DNA from: Penelope pileata
Lineage: Eukaryota; Chordata; Aves; Galliformes; Cracidae
Length of the DNA: 64,000 bases
NCBI GenBank assembly: GCA_013396635.1
Contig: WBMW01005750.1
Coordinates: 357,538-421,537 of the forward strand
Reading direction: 5' to 3'
Part shown: piece by piece, positions 1 through 13,524 of the stretch
Layout: the number at the start of each line of letters is the position of its first letter
How positions within the stretch are numbered: the first letter of the stretch is position 1
The notes under the pieces: generated by a model
What the model saw: the letters and a program-made list of their open reading frames with translations, nothing else
The model's database searches: none
Told to the model about the DNA's origin: nothing
Position numbers and translations under genes: made by a program

Positions 1-1246
1 TTCACCCTGCACTTCCAGGTCCTCCCTCTGATATTCCTAAGCCTCTTCATGCCTTCCTCAAATTCGCACTAATACCTCGTCAACAGGCAGCACGGCCCTG
101 TTGCTCGCTGCAAGCTCCCACTTGTTGCCTGGCTGGCCATATATGCACACCAGCTGGCTGCCCAGTGGGACAGAAAAAGGGAACAGAGCTTTTGATAACA
201 AGAAATCTTCCCCCCAGGCATGGAGGGGACGAGGCATGAACATAAGTCTCTCTCCTTCACCCAGCTGTCTGTTTCCACAAAAATGTACTGCTGAAGAACC
301 TAACGCTGAAGACCTCTGGACCATCTGTCAAAACTGGCTGAAGTTATCAGACAGTACGGAAGTTACAGGGGATAGAGACAGAGAAACAAATGCCTTATTT
401 TCTTAGGAAACCAGGCTAAATAATTTGTTTACATGTCCACCACCACAAACACTGCAAATAAAAAGCTGTTCGGCACGTGGCTGAGATGCTTACTGCTAAC
501 TGTGACTGCCCAGATAAGAGAGAGGTAGAAAAAGAGAAAGGATAGGGCATAGAAAGAGACCATACCAGCAACCAAGAAAATGTGACTTTTTCCTCAGGAA
601 TCACTAAATAATTAATACTTACTCACTAAAAATATGAACAAAAGCTGAGGAAAAAATCTACTGAAAGAAGAAAAGATGCAATGAAATAACTACAGAAATG
701 ATGATTATACTGATACTGGGAGAGAATATTTGGAAAGGGGAAATGGGCAAACATTGCACAAAAGTCACTTTTACTGCAGGCACACTAAGAAGTACTTTGT
801 GCTGCAGGTACAAGTGAATAAGTTATCAGACACTCTAAGAATGTTACAGATGTATTACGTGAGCCTACTAACTCCCCGGAAGAGATAACAGCTATTAACC
901 ACTAACAATTTCCCTAGGTCAGTTATAAAACATATATAAGGGTACCTATAGTCTTGCCATTTTGTTTCCTGCAAAACAGTTGAGTGAAAACACCTACACT
1001 ACAGAATATTCTACTTTAGTTTCACAAAAAATACATTTGCAAAAGCAAAGCACACTGTGTGTTTAATTACATTCATGAGGATCTGAAGTATTTTTGAAGG
1101 GCTTTAAGTAAACAGAACCATAAAATCCAGCGCTACCTTGTATTGCAGAATGCAAAAATCAGGTTTAGTTTTAAAGAAAAAATATTTAGAATTTAAAAGA
1201 CACAATCTTGAAAAGATTCAAATTTTTCCCAACAACAGGTTCAGTA

Positions 1247-1389
1247 TTTATTAGCAGCAAACATTTCTCCAAGACTGAGGGAGTTCTTATTTTCCTGTGC
1301 TAGCCTCTTCCCATTGCAGTGCTGGAACCAACAAGGCCATCAGAGCTTCCTTCCATTGTGAAGATCGCTTCCTTTAGGTCACTCAGATT
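1247..1389 (-). CDS. Candidate alternative terminal exon with stop and poly(A) signal
   Basis: On the minus strand a good acceptor (pyrimidine-rich GTTTGTGTGTTTTAG ending at 1390) is followed by 29 codons, NLSDLKEAIFTMEGSSDGLV and GSSTAMGRG, then TAG at 1302-1300. AATAAA lies 48 nt past the stop (1252-1247), with a GT-rich stretch beyond it. Only phase 0 is open; both other phases stop within three codons. EEA1 exon 11 ends in phase 0, so splicing would give a truncated EEA1 of about 445 residues without the FYVE domain. I do not recognise the peptide. It may be a cryptic exon or belong to another minus-strand transcript. Confidence 0.33.
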
Positions 1390-1496
1390 CTAAAACACAC
1401 AAACTTAACCAGTGCTCAGAGAGAGGCATGTTAAACTGAAAAACTATTTCATCTTTTCAGAAAAAAAAATGCATCTCACCTCTTTTTATTACTCAG

Positions 1497-1537
1497 AGCA
1501 GAAGCAAAATACAGGTGAGCAGAAGCAAAATACAGGT
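1497..1537. repeat. Tandem duplication of a 20-21 nt unit
   Basis: The unit AGCAGAAGCAAAATACAGGT occurs twice in a row, with one G between copies. It lies about 110 bases upstream, in the minus-strand sense, of the candidate terminal exon at 1.3 kb. Confidence 0.9.
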
Positions 1538-2554
1538 CTGCTTTGCTTGAAGATATCATACAAGCTTCCTTACCATTACTTAAAACATTAAGCTTGCAAA
1601 AATGGCAAGTGCACAATGAAGACTGTAGGATAAAAACTGGCAATATTCAGAGAATCCCAGTTGCTGGCTAGAAGAGCAGTCAGGTCAGCACGCTGCAGAA
1701 GTTCATCAGTGCAGGACCTGCACTGTGTGAATTTTGAGAAGATTCTTAGAAAACGTGGTTTGACTGAACACCCCTGTATCTGTCTTCATGAGCAGTATTT
1801 CATTGTGTCGACATAAGCTATTGGGCTACGCATGTAAAAAGGCAATTCCGCTGAAGTATTCTGTGAGTAAATAAGAGAAATTTGGTTTCTCCATGATAAC
1901 TGTTATTGAACTTTTATTTGGAGGGAGAGAAAGGAAGAGAAATTTTTGCTTGATTTCATTCCTTATGTTACACCATGGCTTCCTTTCCCAAGTCTTCTAC
2001 AAAACAATTCTAAAACCCACCCTGAGATCCAGCAGCTTTGTTCAGCTTTTCTCACTTAGACTGACTTCCTTCCCAGTGGTATTCCTGGAGAACGTGCAAG
2101 GCTTGCACTTCCTTTCATAGGAACTCATTCATCCATGCATCGTTCATGATCCTTCTTCATCCGCTCATCTCAAAAATCCCTCCCAAAAATGCCCTTACAA
2201 GCTGAAGCCAGATTTCAGCTCTAATTCTTGGCTTTGCTTCTGAAGCTTGCAAATGTGTTGCCTAGACAAACAGGCAGTTTTACTAAATGAGGATTCCTAA
2301 GAAGATGGCTAAGATAACTCTCTCTCCCCTTTCCCATCAAAAAAGACTCATGGGAGAAAGACAGACATTTTGAGGATGTAATAAATACAGAAATGAAGTT
2401 TTGCCAAGCCACTGTTCTTCCAAGATAAACTATACATGCACAGCTTGCAACTTAATCTATTTCTGACTTTGACACAGGATTGAAAGTCAAGAAACACTCA
2501 CTTCACAGCAATAAAGTTACAGCAAAAGATTAAAATCAAGTGCATCATTAATGG

Positions 2555-2571
2555 AAAAAAAAAAAAAAAAA
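2555..2571. repeat. Poly-A run (17) in EEA1 intron 11
   Basis: Simple homopolymer with no recognised retroposed sequence beside it. Confidence 0.9.
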
Positions 2572-3885
2572 GGACTGGACACGATATTCCTGGTGCACCA
2601 ATATTTCTCCAGTCTAATACATCACTCCACAAGACATGAGATGAAACAGAGTTAAGCCAGTCTCAGAAGTCCATATGCTCAATGCATTAGATGTATTATT
2701 GTGTTAAAATCTTGCTTTCATAACTCATTGTGCACAGCAGAACAATATATAGATGGTCGGAACATTTATGCTCTGGGTGTTTTTACAGCTATAGACAATA
2801 CAAAGAAAAGGTGTTTGTGGAGAGATACAAGAGAAGCGACATTAAGACTTCTTATCACTTCCACTCCTCACACTATTATTCTCTACCACTTTCACTATTC
2901 ATTTTAAAACAAACCAAGCATTGTTGAGTTCTACTGTAAAAAAGAGGACTTTCACTTTTCTCAAACTTCCTATGGAATAGTTTCACTTCTAGTAGTAAAC
3001 TTTCTTCTCATATTCTGATATTTTTTCATAGCCTCAACTTATTATAGACCCAGATACCTTACTGAAAGAATAAATAATCTTGCTGATTTCTTAGGAGTTG
3101 TCTATTATCATATTTGCCATAGAAAAACAATATTCCTGGTTGCACTCTCATTTGGCAATATATCCTCTATTTCAGTGAATTTTTGCTTTTTGCATCAACA
3201 AAAAGAGAAGAAGGGAAAAGCTGGAGGATAAAGGAAGAGTTCATATAACTGGAGGAGGAGAGCAGACATGAAATTTCTTTCAGATCAGCTAAAGCCTTAC
3301 ATATTCACATACCAAAAAAAAATAATAATAAAAAAAAACCACGATGTAAACTCTCAGAACACCAGAAATCAACTACAAACTTACATGGCTCATTCAACCC
3401 TAATCTTCAAAACTGAAAGCTATTTGTATAAAGACAATTTGATGGAACAGTTCCAGGTAATTAGAACAGGATTATTAAGACTAATTTCTCGTCCAGAAAG
3501 AGGGGAAATACACCACAGATACATAGATTTTACCTTCCCAGAAATAAAAATGTAGAAGGTGGCTGAAATTGTAGATCTCCCTAAACTTGGCCTTAACACG
3601 GGCTACAACTGTGTTCATTTGCCCCTAATGAGAGTTTGGGCCTATCAAGAGGATTCAGATACAGCAACATACAAACACAAAAGACTTTCAGCACACTTAT
3701 CACATCCTCTTCTTTTTGCCTGTTCTTTTTTCACTTCTGTAAGGGGAAGAAGGGATTTATTCAAACACCAGATATCTACTTGCATGCTCCTCTTCAACAA
3801 GGAAAAGCACAGTTAAATAAAACTTAACGGGTTGGTTTAAGGAACGGTCCCGACAGGGTGGTCTAGGAGGTTTAAGGACCCTTAC

Positions 3886-4224
3886 CTGACTGAGCTCGCT
3901 CTGGAGCTGCAAGCCATGCTGCTCTTTTTCCTCCCTCTGCTGCTGGAGCTGTTTACATTCCGCCTTGAGATGCTGATACTTTGTTTCTACTTCAGACAAT
4001 TCTTCTTTAAGCTTCTGGCTTGCTTCTCCCTTCTCACCTAGCTCTGTCTGTAACCTCTGTATCGAGGCTTCAGATGCAGACAGCTTAGCCTGAAGCTGTT
4101 GGCAGTCCAGGTCCTTCTGGTGAAAGCTTGCCTGTACATTCTTTTTGCTCACAGTTATCTCATTGTGTTTTTCTTCTAGCTGGCTGTACTCCTGCTCCTT
4201 CTTCAGCAGCTTCTCAGTCAGACT
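3886..4224 (-). CDS. EEA1: EEA1 exon 11 (long coiled-coil exon)
   Basis: The exon has 113 codons (phase 0/0, residues 304-416). It begins SLTEKLLKKEQEYSQLEEKH, contains QKDLDCQQLQ and LKEELSEVETKYQHLKAE, and ends QREEKEQHGLQLQSELSQ. Human EEA1 is closely similar throughout and continues at this point with LHSKLLETERQ, so the transcript must go on to an exon below position 1. The acceptor is CTGTAG at 4225 and the donor is CAG|GTAAGG at 3886. The exon ends in phase 0. Confidence 0.97.
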
Positions 4225-6491
4225 CTACAGAGAGAGTTACAATGCAGTTCAATTGCAATTCTGCCTACTCCCGTGCAACACAGTATTCAAATGTCTTCTC
4301 TGGTGCTGATGCAGAACAGCAGAGAACTCACTCAGAAGCATTACTAAAGGAAATGTTGATCTGGCTATGCTGGACATCTTAACAGTGCACTTCCACACAG
4401 TACCCTGTGCTGAAATCCATTTTGCCAGAAGAAAGAGCTGTAGTATTATTCAAATAAATTCAACAGATTCTTTACAGACTTTAGCAAATGACAACTATAT
4501 TGGTCATTGTAAACCATATACTGGCACTTTTATTTTACACTAGTGACAAAGAGAACAATCTTTTAAAAAAGAGAGATCAGAGAAAAAACTACCTTGAAAA
4601 TGACAACTCTAGCAGTCTAGTAATCATTTGAGAACAAATATATTTAATACTCTAAGTGTCCATGTAAAAAAATGAGCCTTCAAACCTCACAAGATACAAG
4701 CTGAAACACAATCCTGTTCCCTTTTGTGCTACTCCAAGGAAACATGCAAGAATATAATACGTATGTGTGCAGTCATGGTGGACAGGCATTGAAGAATGAA
4801 CATTGTGGCAACTGGCTGAATTTCAGAACAGTTCTGTCAGTTGAAGGTTGAAAACCCAAGCATTTTTCCATATAGATAATGCATCACAATTTTCCTAAAA
4901 GAAAACAAAAAACCCCTCATGCAATGGGTTTGGTATTACAGCAAGTCTTGCACTCAAGGGATATGCTGGTTTTTCACGTTAAGTCTCCTCTGGGCCACAG
5001 GCCACTACTGGCCTCCAAAGTAATGTCTGGCTGTGCAAAGCAAGCCAAGCCCCATAATTACAGTGTTTTATAAATGAAGGAGAGTCAGTTCCTGCTGGTC
5101 TCAGAAAACTGATCTTATGTATTTGTCATCTATTCTCAGTATAGCTCCTGGAAACATAAGAAACAGCTTGCTCACTTGCTTGAGGTTGCATATGATCTTG
5201 AAAAACTCCACGTCAATGCACAGAAATATCTTCCTGCATTGCAATGCAATTATAAAAGGATGTACACAGCAAAATGCCATGTATTCTGTTCAGTGTTAAT
5301 AGCACGTCCTGCCTGCCTAACAGCTTTTTCAAGGAGCACACTCTATTTGAAGGAGCACCAATTTCTGTTCTTTGGGAAGCTAGTCTTACTTTTTCCAACT
5401 CTAAGTCCAAGTCCCCCGAGATTCCTTGGCTAACATAGCATAAGCTGCATGTGAACTGCTTTTAGTCACTGAAACTGAAAGAGAAGTAGCTCACTATCCC
5501 TTCTGTTCTTCTTACTCATCAAGTGGTGTTTGGCATTAACCTGACATTATCAGAGGACTCTCATAAAGTATGAGTATCCTATTCATCAATCTGTTTCACT
5601 TCATGATGTTAATACAACAGCAACTTATTCAGGCAAGTGCTCTGTGCCCTATAGCAATAATTTTGCCCAAAGCTTGATTAAGTTTTGCTGGTCTGTGGAA
5701 AAGAACAGCACGACAACTCTCACTGTCTCAGTTCTGCACTTGATTTTATGAGCCAAACTAAGAATCAACCTATCAAATTTTAATCATTACGTATGCACGG
5801 TTTGGTCCCTGTCCTTTCCTTTTTTCCCCCCAACACTGACATGGTTGCTGCTAACTACAATGTAATGTTCACCATACCGTAGTGTTATATATAGATGCAC
5901 ACAGTAACCAACATGCATCTTTCTCCTTATTTCCTCTTTCCTTACAAATACAAAATGCAGCAAGTTCACAGTGCTTTGATTAAAGCTCTCAAGAAATACT
6001 TATCAGCTGAGAAGCTTCTGGAATTTATTTCAGTTTTCTACCATTCGTTATTCTGATAAAAGGCCAGAAAATATGACACTGGTACAATCTAAAAGTGAAG
6101 AATCTGGAAGACAAATGAATAAGAGCTCAGAACATCTTCTGAATTATAATTTTAGGTAAGCATCAATATTTTGATGGCTCCTGCTTCATTCTTTTAGTGA
6201 GTTGAGATGGCAATATTGTTTAATGATATGTGAGCATAAACTGCAGCAATTAGAAACCTGCAATCGTATCAGCCCTGAGGAACTGTGCTGAAATGTAGTG
6301 ATGATCATTAAAAAAATATTGTTCACTTGTACATTACAAAATCCCTCAGGTTAAGCAAAGTGAGTAAAGAAATTCTCAACTTCTGCAACACAAAGTGTTT
6401 TGTTGCAGTCTTCAGCACTTCCCAAGGCAGTATGTGATTTGCTTCCATTTTAATGTGAATTAGCAAACACAGAAAATAAAAGCATTCTCAC
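4225..6491 (-). other. EEA1 intron 10
   Basis: Between exons 10 and 11. I see no gene, recognised repeat or RNA in it. Confidence 0.9.
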
Positions 6492-6608
6492 CTGGTTTTT
6501 CTGTTCTAGTTCCTTGACTGAACTTTGAAGTTTTTGCAGCTCCTGAACATACACAGCTACCTCCTGAGGTCCTTTGGCAAGTTCAGCTCTTAACTGATTA
6601 ATGGTAGC
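6492..6608 (-). CDS. EEA1: EEA1 exon 10 (coiled coil)
   Basis: The 39 codons (phase 0/0, residues 265-303) begin ATINQLRAELAKGPQEVAVY and end KELEQKNQ. Human has ATISQLRSELAKGPQEVAVY. The GPQEVAVY stretch is a characteristic EEA1 break in the heptads. The acceptor is TGTCCAG at 6609 and the donor is CAG|GTGAGA at 6492. Confidence 0.97.
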
Positions 6609-8400
6609 CTGGACAGATGAACAGAAAACCCACAGTTAAAACAAAGTTTTGCATAACCCAAACAAAAGCAGTATGTCTGGCAGCAAAATAATGTTGTATA
6701 TGCAAAAAGACAAAAAAAAAAAACACAACCACAAACTCATCTCAGAGCACTATCACTACAGGAATTTCAATGAGCATAACTTCCCAGCTGAAATTCATTC
6801 AAGACCAAAATTTCCCTAGCCCAACAGAAAATGCCAGGTAGGGCCCACAAGCAATGAAAATCACAACAGATTATCCATTAATCACTATCGCAGCTCTAGC
6901 CTGAGGTGAAGCCCTCTCCACCCCCAAATCACTGGGATTGTATGTACAAGGTAATGCACTAGAAAAGGCACTAGAAGCTTCAAGCCTGCAATCTGATTCA
7001 AACTTGGTGTGTGATTTTCAGACACATTGACCCTGCAGATGAGCATAATCAGGGAAACAAATGCTACCCAATCAAACAGGATAGGTACACAACAGAATAG
7101 ATCAATGACTAACAGTGTTTGTATGTGCTAATGAAAACAAACAAAAAAAGCACTTTAGATGGGTAACAATGGCTGCCCTAATGTACATTGCTCAAGTTAA
7201 TGAGCAACAATATCATGTATTACAGTTATCCTGTGATCATTCCTCCTTCAGACCTCTGAGATCTTCACAGAAAACGGCAGAAGGAAGAAAAAAGAAAAGT
7301 AATTTTTCTAAAGTGTGATCTCTCCATATATGTTTAGAAAATGTAGAAACTGACCCTGATGCTGGATAGCAAAGGTAATTGTTTTTAATAAAAGATTAAT
7401 AAATACTGAGTTACCTAAACAAAACATATTTGTAGCATGCTACCCAGAAGCATGTGTACTTCTGGGACTTGCACATGCTATTAACACTCTGCTTCTTTTT
7501 GATAAACACACCGAAGAACAGTTTCCTTGCATATTTGTAACACAGAAAATAAAATGCCCTGAATGAATGCACCCACTTTGACTACAATATTTCAATGATC
7601 TTTCTCAAGGTTTTTTTCCTGCTGTTTTTGTAACAACAGATGTCAGCAAGAAGGTATAAATACTAAATTCAAGGATGAAGCAGAAGATCAGAAGTAGCAG
7701 ACATTAAACATACTATTTACAACCTTTCTGCACAGAAAGACAGACCAAAGAGAAGATATGAACATATTTACTGTATGACTACATATTGTTATTAATACTG
7801 AGTTTTTGTAATGCTGTGCTTTACAAGGCTGTTTAACTACAAAGCTGCCAGTTAAAATATATCCTGGGATCTATCTTGGGCAGACAAACGTCCCAGGATG
7901 TTCTAAAAAATCAGAGCACGGATATTTCACTAATGAGAGAATATGGTACAGAAAACATACGGAAGCTTGCTAAGGTTACTACTGCAACCATTCAAATTCA
8001 AACCACCATTTCTATGGATTAAGACACATTTCTCTCAATCACAAATTAAAGAACTGACCTATATTTCATTCTTAAAATAGAACTCTATGACGGATGAATA
8101 TTCATTCCTTGTACTGTCTGGCTGATAAATCTGCACCATTAATGAAACCAAAAATAACCAAATAGGAAAGTATCTGTTTAAAAACTTCTTAAAATTATCC
8201 AGATATAACAGAAATCTAACGTAGCAATAACAAGCTTACAAAAAAAATTTACCTCACATACAAGTGTCTTCCATTAGAAAGCAGAAGAAAATAAAAGGGA
8301 CGGATGAAAGATGGAAATAAGCAGTGACACAAGCTGTTAGTAGATATGCTTCCTCAATTTGTTGTCAAATATTGCTGTTCTTACTGCCTATGCTTAGTTA

Positions 8401-8440
8401 AAAAAAAAAATAAAAAAAAAAAAGAAAGAAAGAAAAAAAC
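8401..8440. repeat. A-rich low-complexity tract in intron 9
   Basis: Runs of A broken by single T and GAAA units. No retroposed sequence recognised beside it. Confidence 0.85.
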
Positions 8441-8870
8441 AGTCCTGGCTTTATCAAATTTATCCATAATTTAATCTTCTACCCTTGTTTAATACCCTAG
8501 GCACTCAACATAACAATCTGCAGGAACATTTATCCGATCCTGAAACAAATCCCAATCTGCAGAAATGCTTATTTCTACACCAGTGCAGCTGTTTTCATCA
8601 TTTGCTCACTATGTAGGGCTCCCTGTAGTGAGAAACCAAATATGGAATGAGAAAGACAATATTGAACACACTTAGGCAACAATTGTAGAGCCACACTGTT
8701 CTTCATGTGTTCTCCTTCTCCTGCAGCATTTAAAGATACTCATACGGAGTTAAGATGATCATGGTTACTCTCTTCATCCAGGCCATAAATCTATCTTATT
8801 TTAAAGAAGTTTGGCGAAAGATATTAATATATGCTGCCTCAGTCACCCCAGCATAATGGCCTAAGAATCA

Positions 8871-8907
8871 CTTTACTCTTTAAGTCTCTTGGCCTTAAAG
8901 AGTAAAG
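8871..8907. repeat. Perfect 14-bp hairpin in EEA1 intron 9
   Basis: CTTTACTCTTTAAG at 8871-8884 is the exact reverse complement of 8894-8907, with a 9-nt loop between. Flanks do not extend the stem. At RNA level it would form a small hairpin, too short for a microRNA precursor by itself. Confidence 0.8.
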
Positions 8908-11752
8908 CTGAGATGAAACACGGCCAAACTTTTATGGCCAGAACTGTACCAATTCTAACAAGAAAGGACTTCCATTTCTTGTTTTCTTATCACTAATACT
9001 TATCACAGTCGTGGTTTTGTTTTTCTAAGAAAAGTAAAGAAGTCTTCACCACTATAACTTCAAGCAATTTTAAGTCTAACCTACGGTCACTTCGTATCAG
9101 CAGCAAAACTTATTTTGAAAATGTCTTACTATCTACGTTGAAGTAAGCAGAGAAGACGAACATTTCAGAGAAGAACCAGGCTGCCACTGCTTACCATATT
9201 CTTTCCATGTAGTAACTCAGTCTTCTCTGGTTCAGCCTACATAGTGATGATACTAAACAGACACCTGACATTATCATAATTATACTGTAGTTCATAAACC
9301 TTGCATATATCTAAGACTTCTTAGGCTGTTCTTCTGGGAGCAGCTGTGCAGCCTTCTCCCCTAATCTGCCATTACTTTCACCAGGAATGAAAAACCTTCT
9401 TCATCTGTCTTTTTTTCCTGTTAAAAGCTGCACTTTAACGCTAAATTTTAAAATGGCTAATACTGTCAAAGCTTAAACGTACCCAATTTGAGGGAACAGA
9501 AGCAATTTATATTGCTGTGAGTGTTTCAAGATGATAGATTTTTGTTATGCCTATGTTACTATGTCATTTTATCTTCACATAAAAACTAAATACAATATCC
9601 AAAACCGCAGAGACTACAAAGCCAGTATTTTGAAACAAAATTTAAATTCTGTAGCATAGTTGTGGAATCTTACAGTTAAAACCAAATTACAATTATGCAG
9701 CAACTTACACGGCCACAAAACCACATCACATTTACAGCTTCAACTGTGATATTCCTTTTTTCATGTCTGATGAAGCTCTTGGCATACATATTTTTAACTT
9801 GAGAACAATGGTAGATTCATGTTTCGTACAATATTGTAACCTTGTACAATTCCTGGAGCACCAGATATCTGTTGGAGGATTCAGGGGAAGGCAGGAAGAA
9901 AAGCCCTAAGGAGTTGAGAATAATAAGGGCAAACCTTCTCTTAAGCTCTGCAGCGCAAATTAAAGAATGGAAAGTTAAAACTGCAGTTCTGAAATCTAGA
10001 GCACGTGAAACCCCAGGATAACAAGATGTCAGGATTTCTTCAGGTTCAAAAATATCAACAGGATGGAGGACACAGGTTCTACAGAAACTCCAGACATTCT
10101 CTCCTGTAAACTGGGGTATTCTCCAAGGAACCAATTTCACCAGTTCTGCGCTGTTTCACTGGCCTTTGCATTTGTGGGCGACAATAGAAAAGGGAGGCAA
10201 AATAAAAAGGTTTCCAACTCATGTAACAAAACCTTCAGTGAAGATTGTTACACTGTCAAATCATTTCTTAACAAAGCTATAGCAAGGAACACATTAGCGA
10301 GATACAACACTGCCTAGCAAGAGAATTCTTCTGCAGGTATGGGTTTACCAATTCCTCAGTAGAATAAATAATGTTAGACAACCTTCTTGATGACAGTTTA
10401 TTTTTATTAGGTTTTCTCGCCAACATCTCTGTCAGACATTTCCCTTACAGTCATGGTAAGCAACATCAAACAGGCTTTAGCCAGGAGAGATCTGAGATGG
10501 CTCCAGGACAGGACAGTTTGAGGAGTAAGGCTCCACCTAAAAGATCCAAGTCAGAGCTGTTGCACTGCTTTTTCTCTAGCCTTCATGGAAGTGGAAGCAT
10601 TCAGTAGTGGAGAAACAGAGGAATCAAAAACAAGAAAACCAAACACTTGCTATGGGAGAACTAGTTAGTTTTGCATCCTTAAACACAGAGTTATCATCAA
10701 CTGCATATATAACACCAAAAGTGCGCAAATGCTTTCAAATCTCCCATCAGCAATTTAAGACTTCTTCCACTGACTCAGCCAAAACAGAGGCAAGCCTTCA
10801 GAAAGTAATTCTGAGAAGAAATCAGCATTTTCCACAACTCGAGTAAACAGTGAGGTTCCAGTTTACAGATGGGATGAATTTAAAACATTTCAAACCATGG
10901 AAACATGGAGAAAAAAAAAATATAACTTCAGAACAAGAGATTTTACTTCCTACTTTAGACTGCAGCAACAAAGAGAAAAACTACAGCGCTGTTGCCTGAA
11001 ACAGACTACTACTGACATACTGACATATTGACCTAAAGCCATTGTGAAGGCTGGCAGCCACTCAACTTCTGGTCTAGCAAACAACAAGCAACATTTAGAG
11101 GCCGTGGATTTGGGCAAGAATTGGGAAAGATTTATATCTTACACACAAAACATACCTACAATAAATAACAGCTGTAGAAAGGCTTGCAGATCAACAGTAA
11201 AAACTAGGTAAAGAAAAATGAAAACCAGCTTACAATATCCACTGATATTTCAAATTTTTCAGTAAGTTTAAGAACTACATAGGTCCTATAAGAATATTCA
11301 AATTATCTACTTTGTTTAATAATTTTCTTGTATACTTTAGAACCAGCATCCATTTTCAAACACATCAACTCCAGTATTCAACTAAAACCACCACTTTGAT
11401 TAACAACTGTTTTTACCTACATGTAGTTCAGTAAGAGAAACAATTCTCTGAGCCACACAAGTACTGCTCTATTTCTCCCTCCAAGAAGAAATAGCACAGC
11501 TCTACCAGAAGGGTCTTTTGTTCTGTAGTAACTTTTCATGCCAAGAAAAGGTTTTGCAACAAAAACGTAGGGACACTTGTGACGGAAAATATTGACAGAA
11601 TGATGCAATTTACTGCAAAGAAGAAACATGTCTCTCAGGTAAGTTAGAAGAGATTCTGTTAAGAAAAAAGCTTTTTTTCATTATGATTAATATTTTTCAT
11701 TTTCATATAAAAAATTAAAGTTAATACACACATCTTTTGGTATGACTATTAC

Positions 11753-11908
11753 CTCTGAGTTTGCCTGTTTCTCCTGCAAGTGCTTGCACTCATCTTTCAG
11801 CTTTTCAGATTCTCTCTCACGTTCCAAAGTCATTTTGTCCATCAGTGTCTGAACTTGGACCAGTTCCTTCTTAAGAACAGCCACATCTTCCACACCAGGC
11901 CTTTGCAG
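11753..11908 (-). CDS. EEA1: EEA1 exon 9 (coiled coil)
   Basis: The 52 codons (phase 0/0, residues 213-264) begin LQRPGVEDVAVLKKELVQVQ and continue with TLMDKMTLERERESEKLKDE. Human EEA1 is nearly identical over this stretch, with LQRPGIEDVAVLKKELVQVQ. The acceptor is TTCTCAG at 11909 and the donor is GAG|GTAATA at 11753. This is one of the best conserved exons of the window. Confidence 0.97.
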
Positions 11909-13524
11909 CTGAGAAGTAGAGAAGCAGGAGTGAGCAACACGATGTTGGTCGATATACTTTCAGCATTAACTTCATCTCTAAAAATATTTCAAGCTAAGTT
12001 ATAGACAATGTGTGATATACAGTATTACAGCCGGAACAACAACAACACAAACAGAAAAGCATGTATCATTCTCAAAGGAAATGGGATTTAATGACTGGTT
12101 GTCAGTTTTTGCCTACTAAACATTGAACTTGATGACTGATTTCAACCAAATCTGACAAAACTGAGTATGGTCTCAAAGATTAAATTCCTAAAATTTTCAT
12201 GTAGGTAGATGGATAAGTACAGGATGGAGATCCTCACTGGGAGAAAACACTGCATTGACAGGGAATCAGTGCAAGAAATTTATCTCAAGTCATAACTCCA
12301 TGAGAAGTAGGTTATATTGATTTCCACTACTCTATGGAGCAATTACTATATATGCTGCTGTAATACACGCAAGCCTGTCTCACAACTGAGACACACAACA
12401 ACCCAGTACTACACACACTTTTAAAATGATATCGTCTATCTTCAAGAACTTATTACTTCAGAAAACATCAGGAACAGATAAAAATGGGCAGCGGAAGGAG
12501 ACATTTGCATGAATTGTCAGACATACTTAACATCATGTCTATAGGTAAAATCTTCTGGTAATTACATCTAAAGTGCCATAAAGACAGTTCAAGTGAAAAG
12601 CTACGGAGGGAAGGGATGGGGAAGGCAATACTGAGCACAGAAGAAAAGAACAGTTAAGTGCCGGCAGTTAGAGAACAGGTACAGGAAGAAGAGTAGGAAT
12701 GCAGGAGAAATGAAGACAAGCAAATAACTACACGGGTAGAGAGAAACGGACAGGTCCAGTGGCTAGTCAGGGCCAAGAGGAACTCATGAGTCCTTGAAGG
12801 CAGCTGACTACAGGGAAGAAGAGGAATAAAATGCCATCCTGCTGTTCTCCAGAGTCTATGCAGTGGCTGAGTGGAAGACAAACAAAAAGTCAGGAAGTCC
12901 CTTAGCAACTGTTCTGGATGCGACATGACTGCTGAGTCACTGAGATCACTCCCTGAAGCCATGGCTGTCTGTAAAAGTCACCACGAGCCAAAATCCTGGA
13001 ATACACACACGTCAGTATCACCAGCCAAGGACAAGAGGGAAAACATTAACGTAGGCACAGTGATGACAGCTGCCAGCCTTTTAGCTACCATGCCACAAAA
13101 CACCACTCCGAGCACTTCTTATGAACACAGCTGTCCAGGGACAGTCTTGGCAAAACACCTCATGGAAAAAGAGTGATCTAAAGACAGCTCCTGAAGTCAG
13201 CAATTGCATTCACCAAGTGCAGGCATGTGTAACACACCTAGAGCTGTAATGCTCTATAAAATTCCTGAAGTGGGGCATCAAACAAGCAGATCACAACATA
13301 ATATATGGTAAATTTTAATATACAAGCAAATAGACACTGGAAAAATATTGAAAATTTAAGTCAGTGAAATTAAGTAGAAACAATGGTATTCTGAACTTCT
13401 TTTCAACACACAATCAGATGTCTCCAATATCAGAGTTAGACTACTTTAAAACTGTGTTTGTAAGGTAGGTATATGCCCACCTGGCTTGAAAGTAACAAAA
13501 ACATTTATAGTGTGATATGAATAC
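11909..13524 (-). other. EEA1 intron 8
   Basis: 1.6 kb with no recognised content. A minus-strand open frame at 12654-12962 has no family resemblance. Confidence 0.9.

Larger units (their letters stand above)
1..3885 (-). other. EEA1 intron 11 (partial)
   Basis: AT-rich intron sequence running off the low-coordinate edge. It holds the candidate terminal exon at 1.3 kb, the 21-nt tandem duplication and a poly-A run. The first 400 bases are somewhat more GC-rich; I cannot identify a repeat there. No further standard EEA1 exon is visible. Confidence 0.85.
6609..11752 (-). other. EEA1 intron 9
   Basis: AT-rich, 5.1 kb. It holds the 14-bp hairpin at 8.9 kb and an A-rich tract at 8.4 kb. Nothing else recognised. 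Confidence 0.9.

Noticed and set aside
416..604. Strong pyrimidine tract and acceptor-like CTGGGCAG on the minus strand in intron 11
   Set aside because: No good donor and no recognised peptide follow, so no exon can be supported.
5390..5429. Possible exon reading LDLELEK before a GTAAGA donor in intron 10
   Set aside because: Weak acceptor, 40-nt length that breaks the phase between exons 10 and 11, and no human counterpart known to me.
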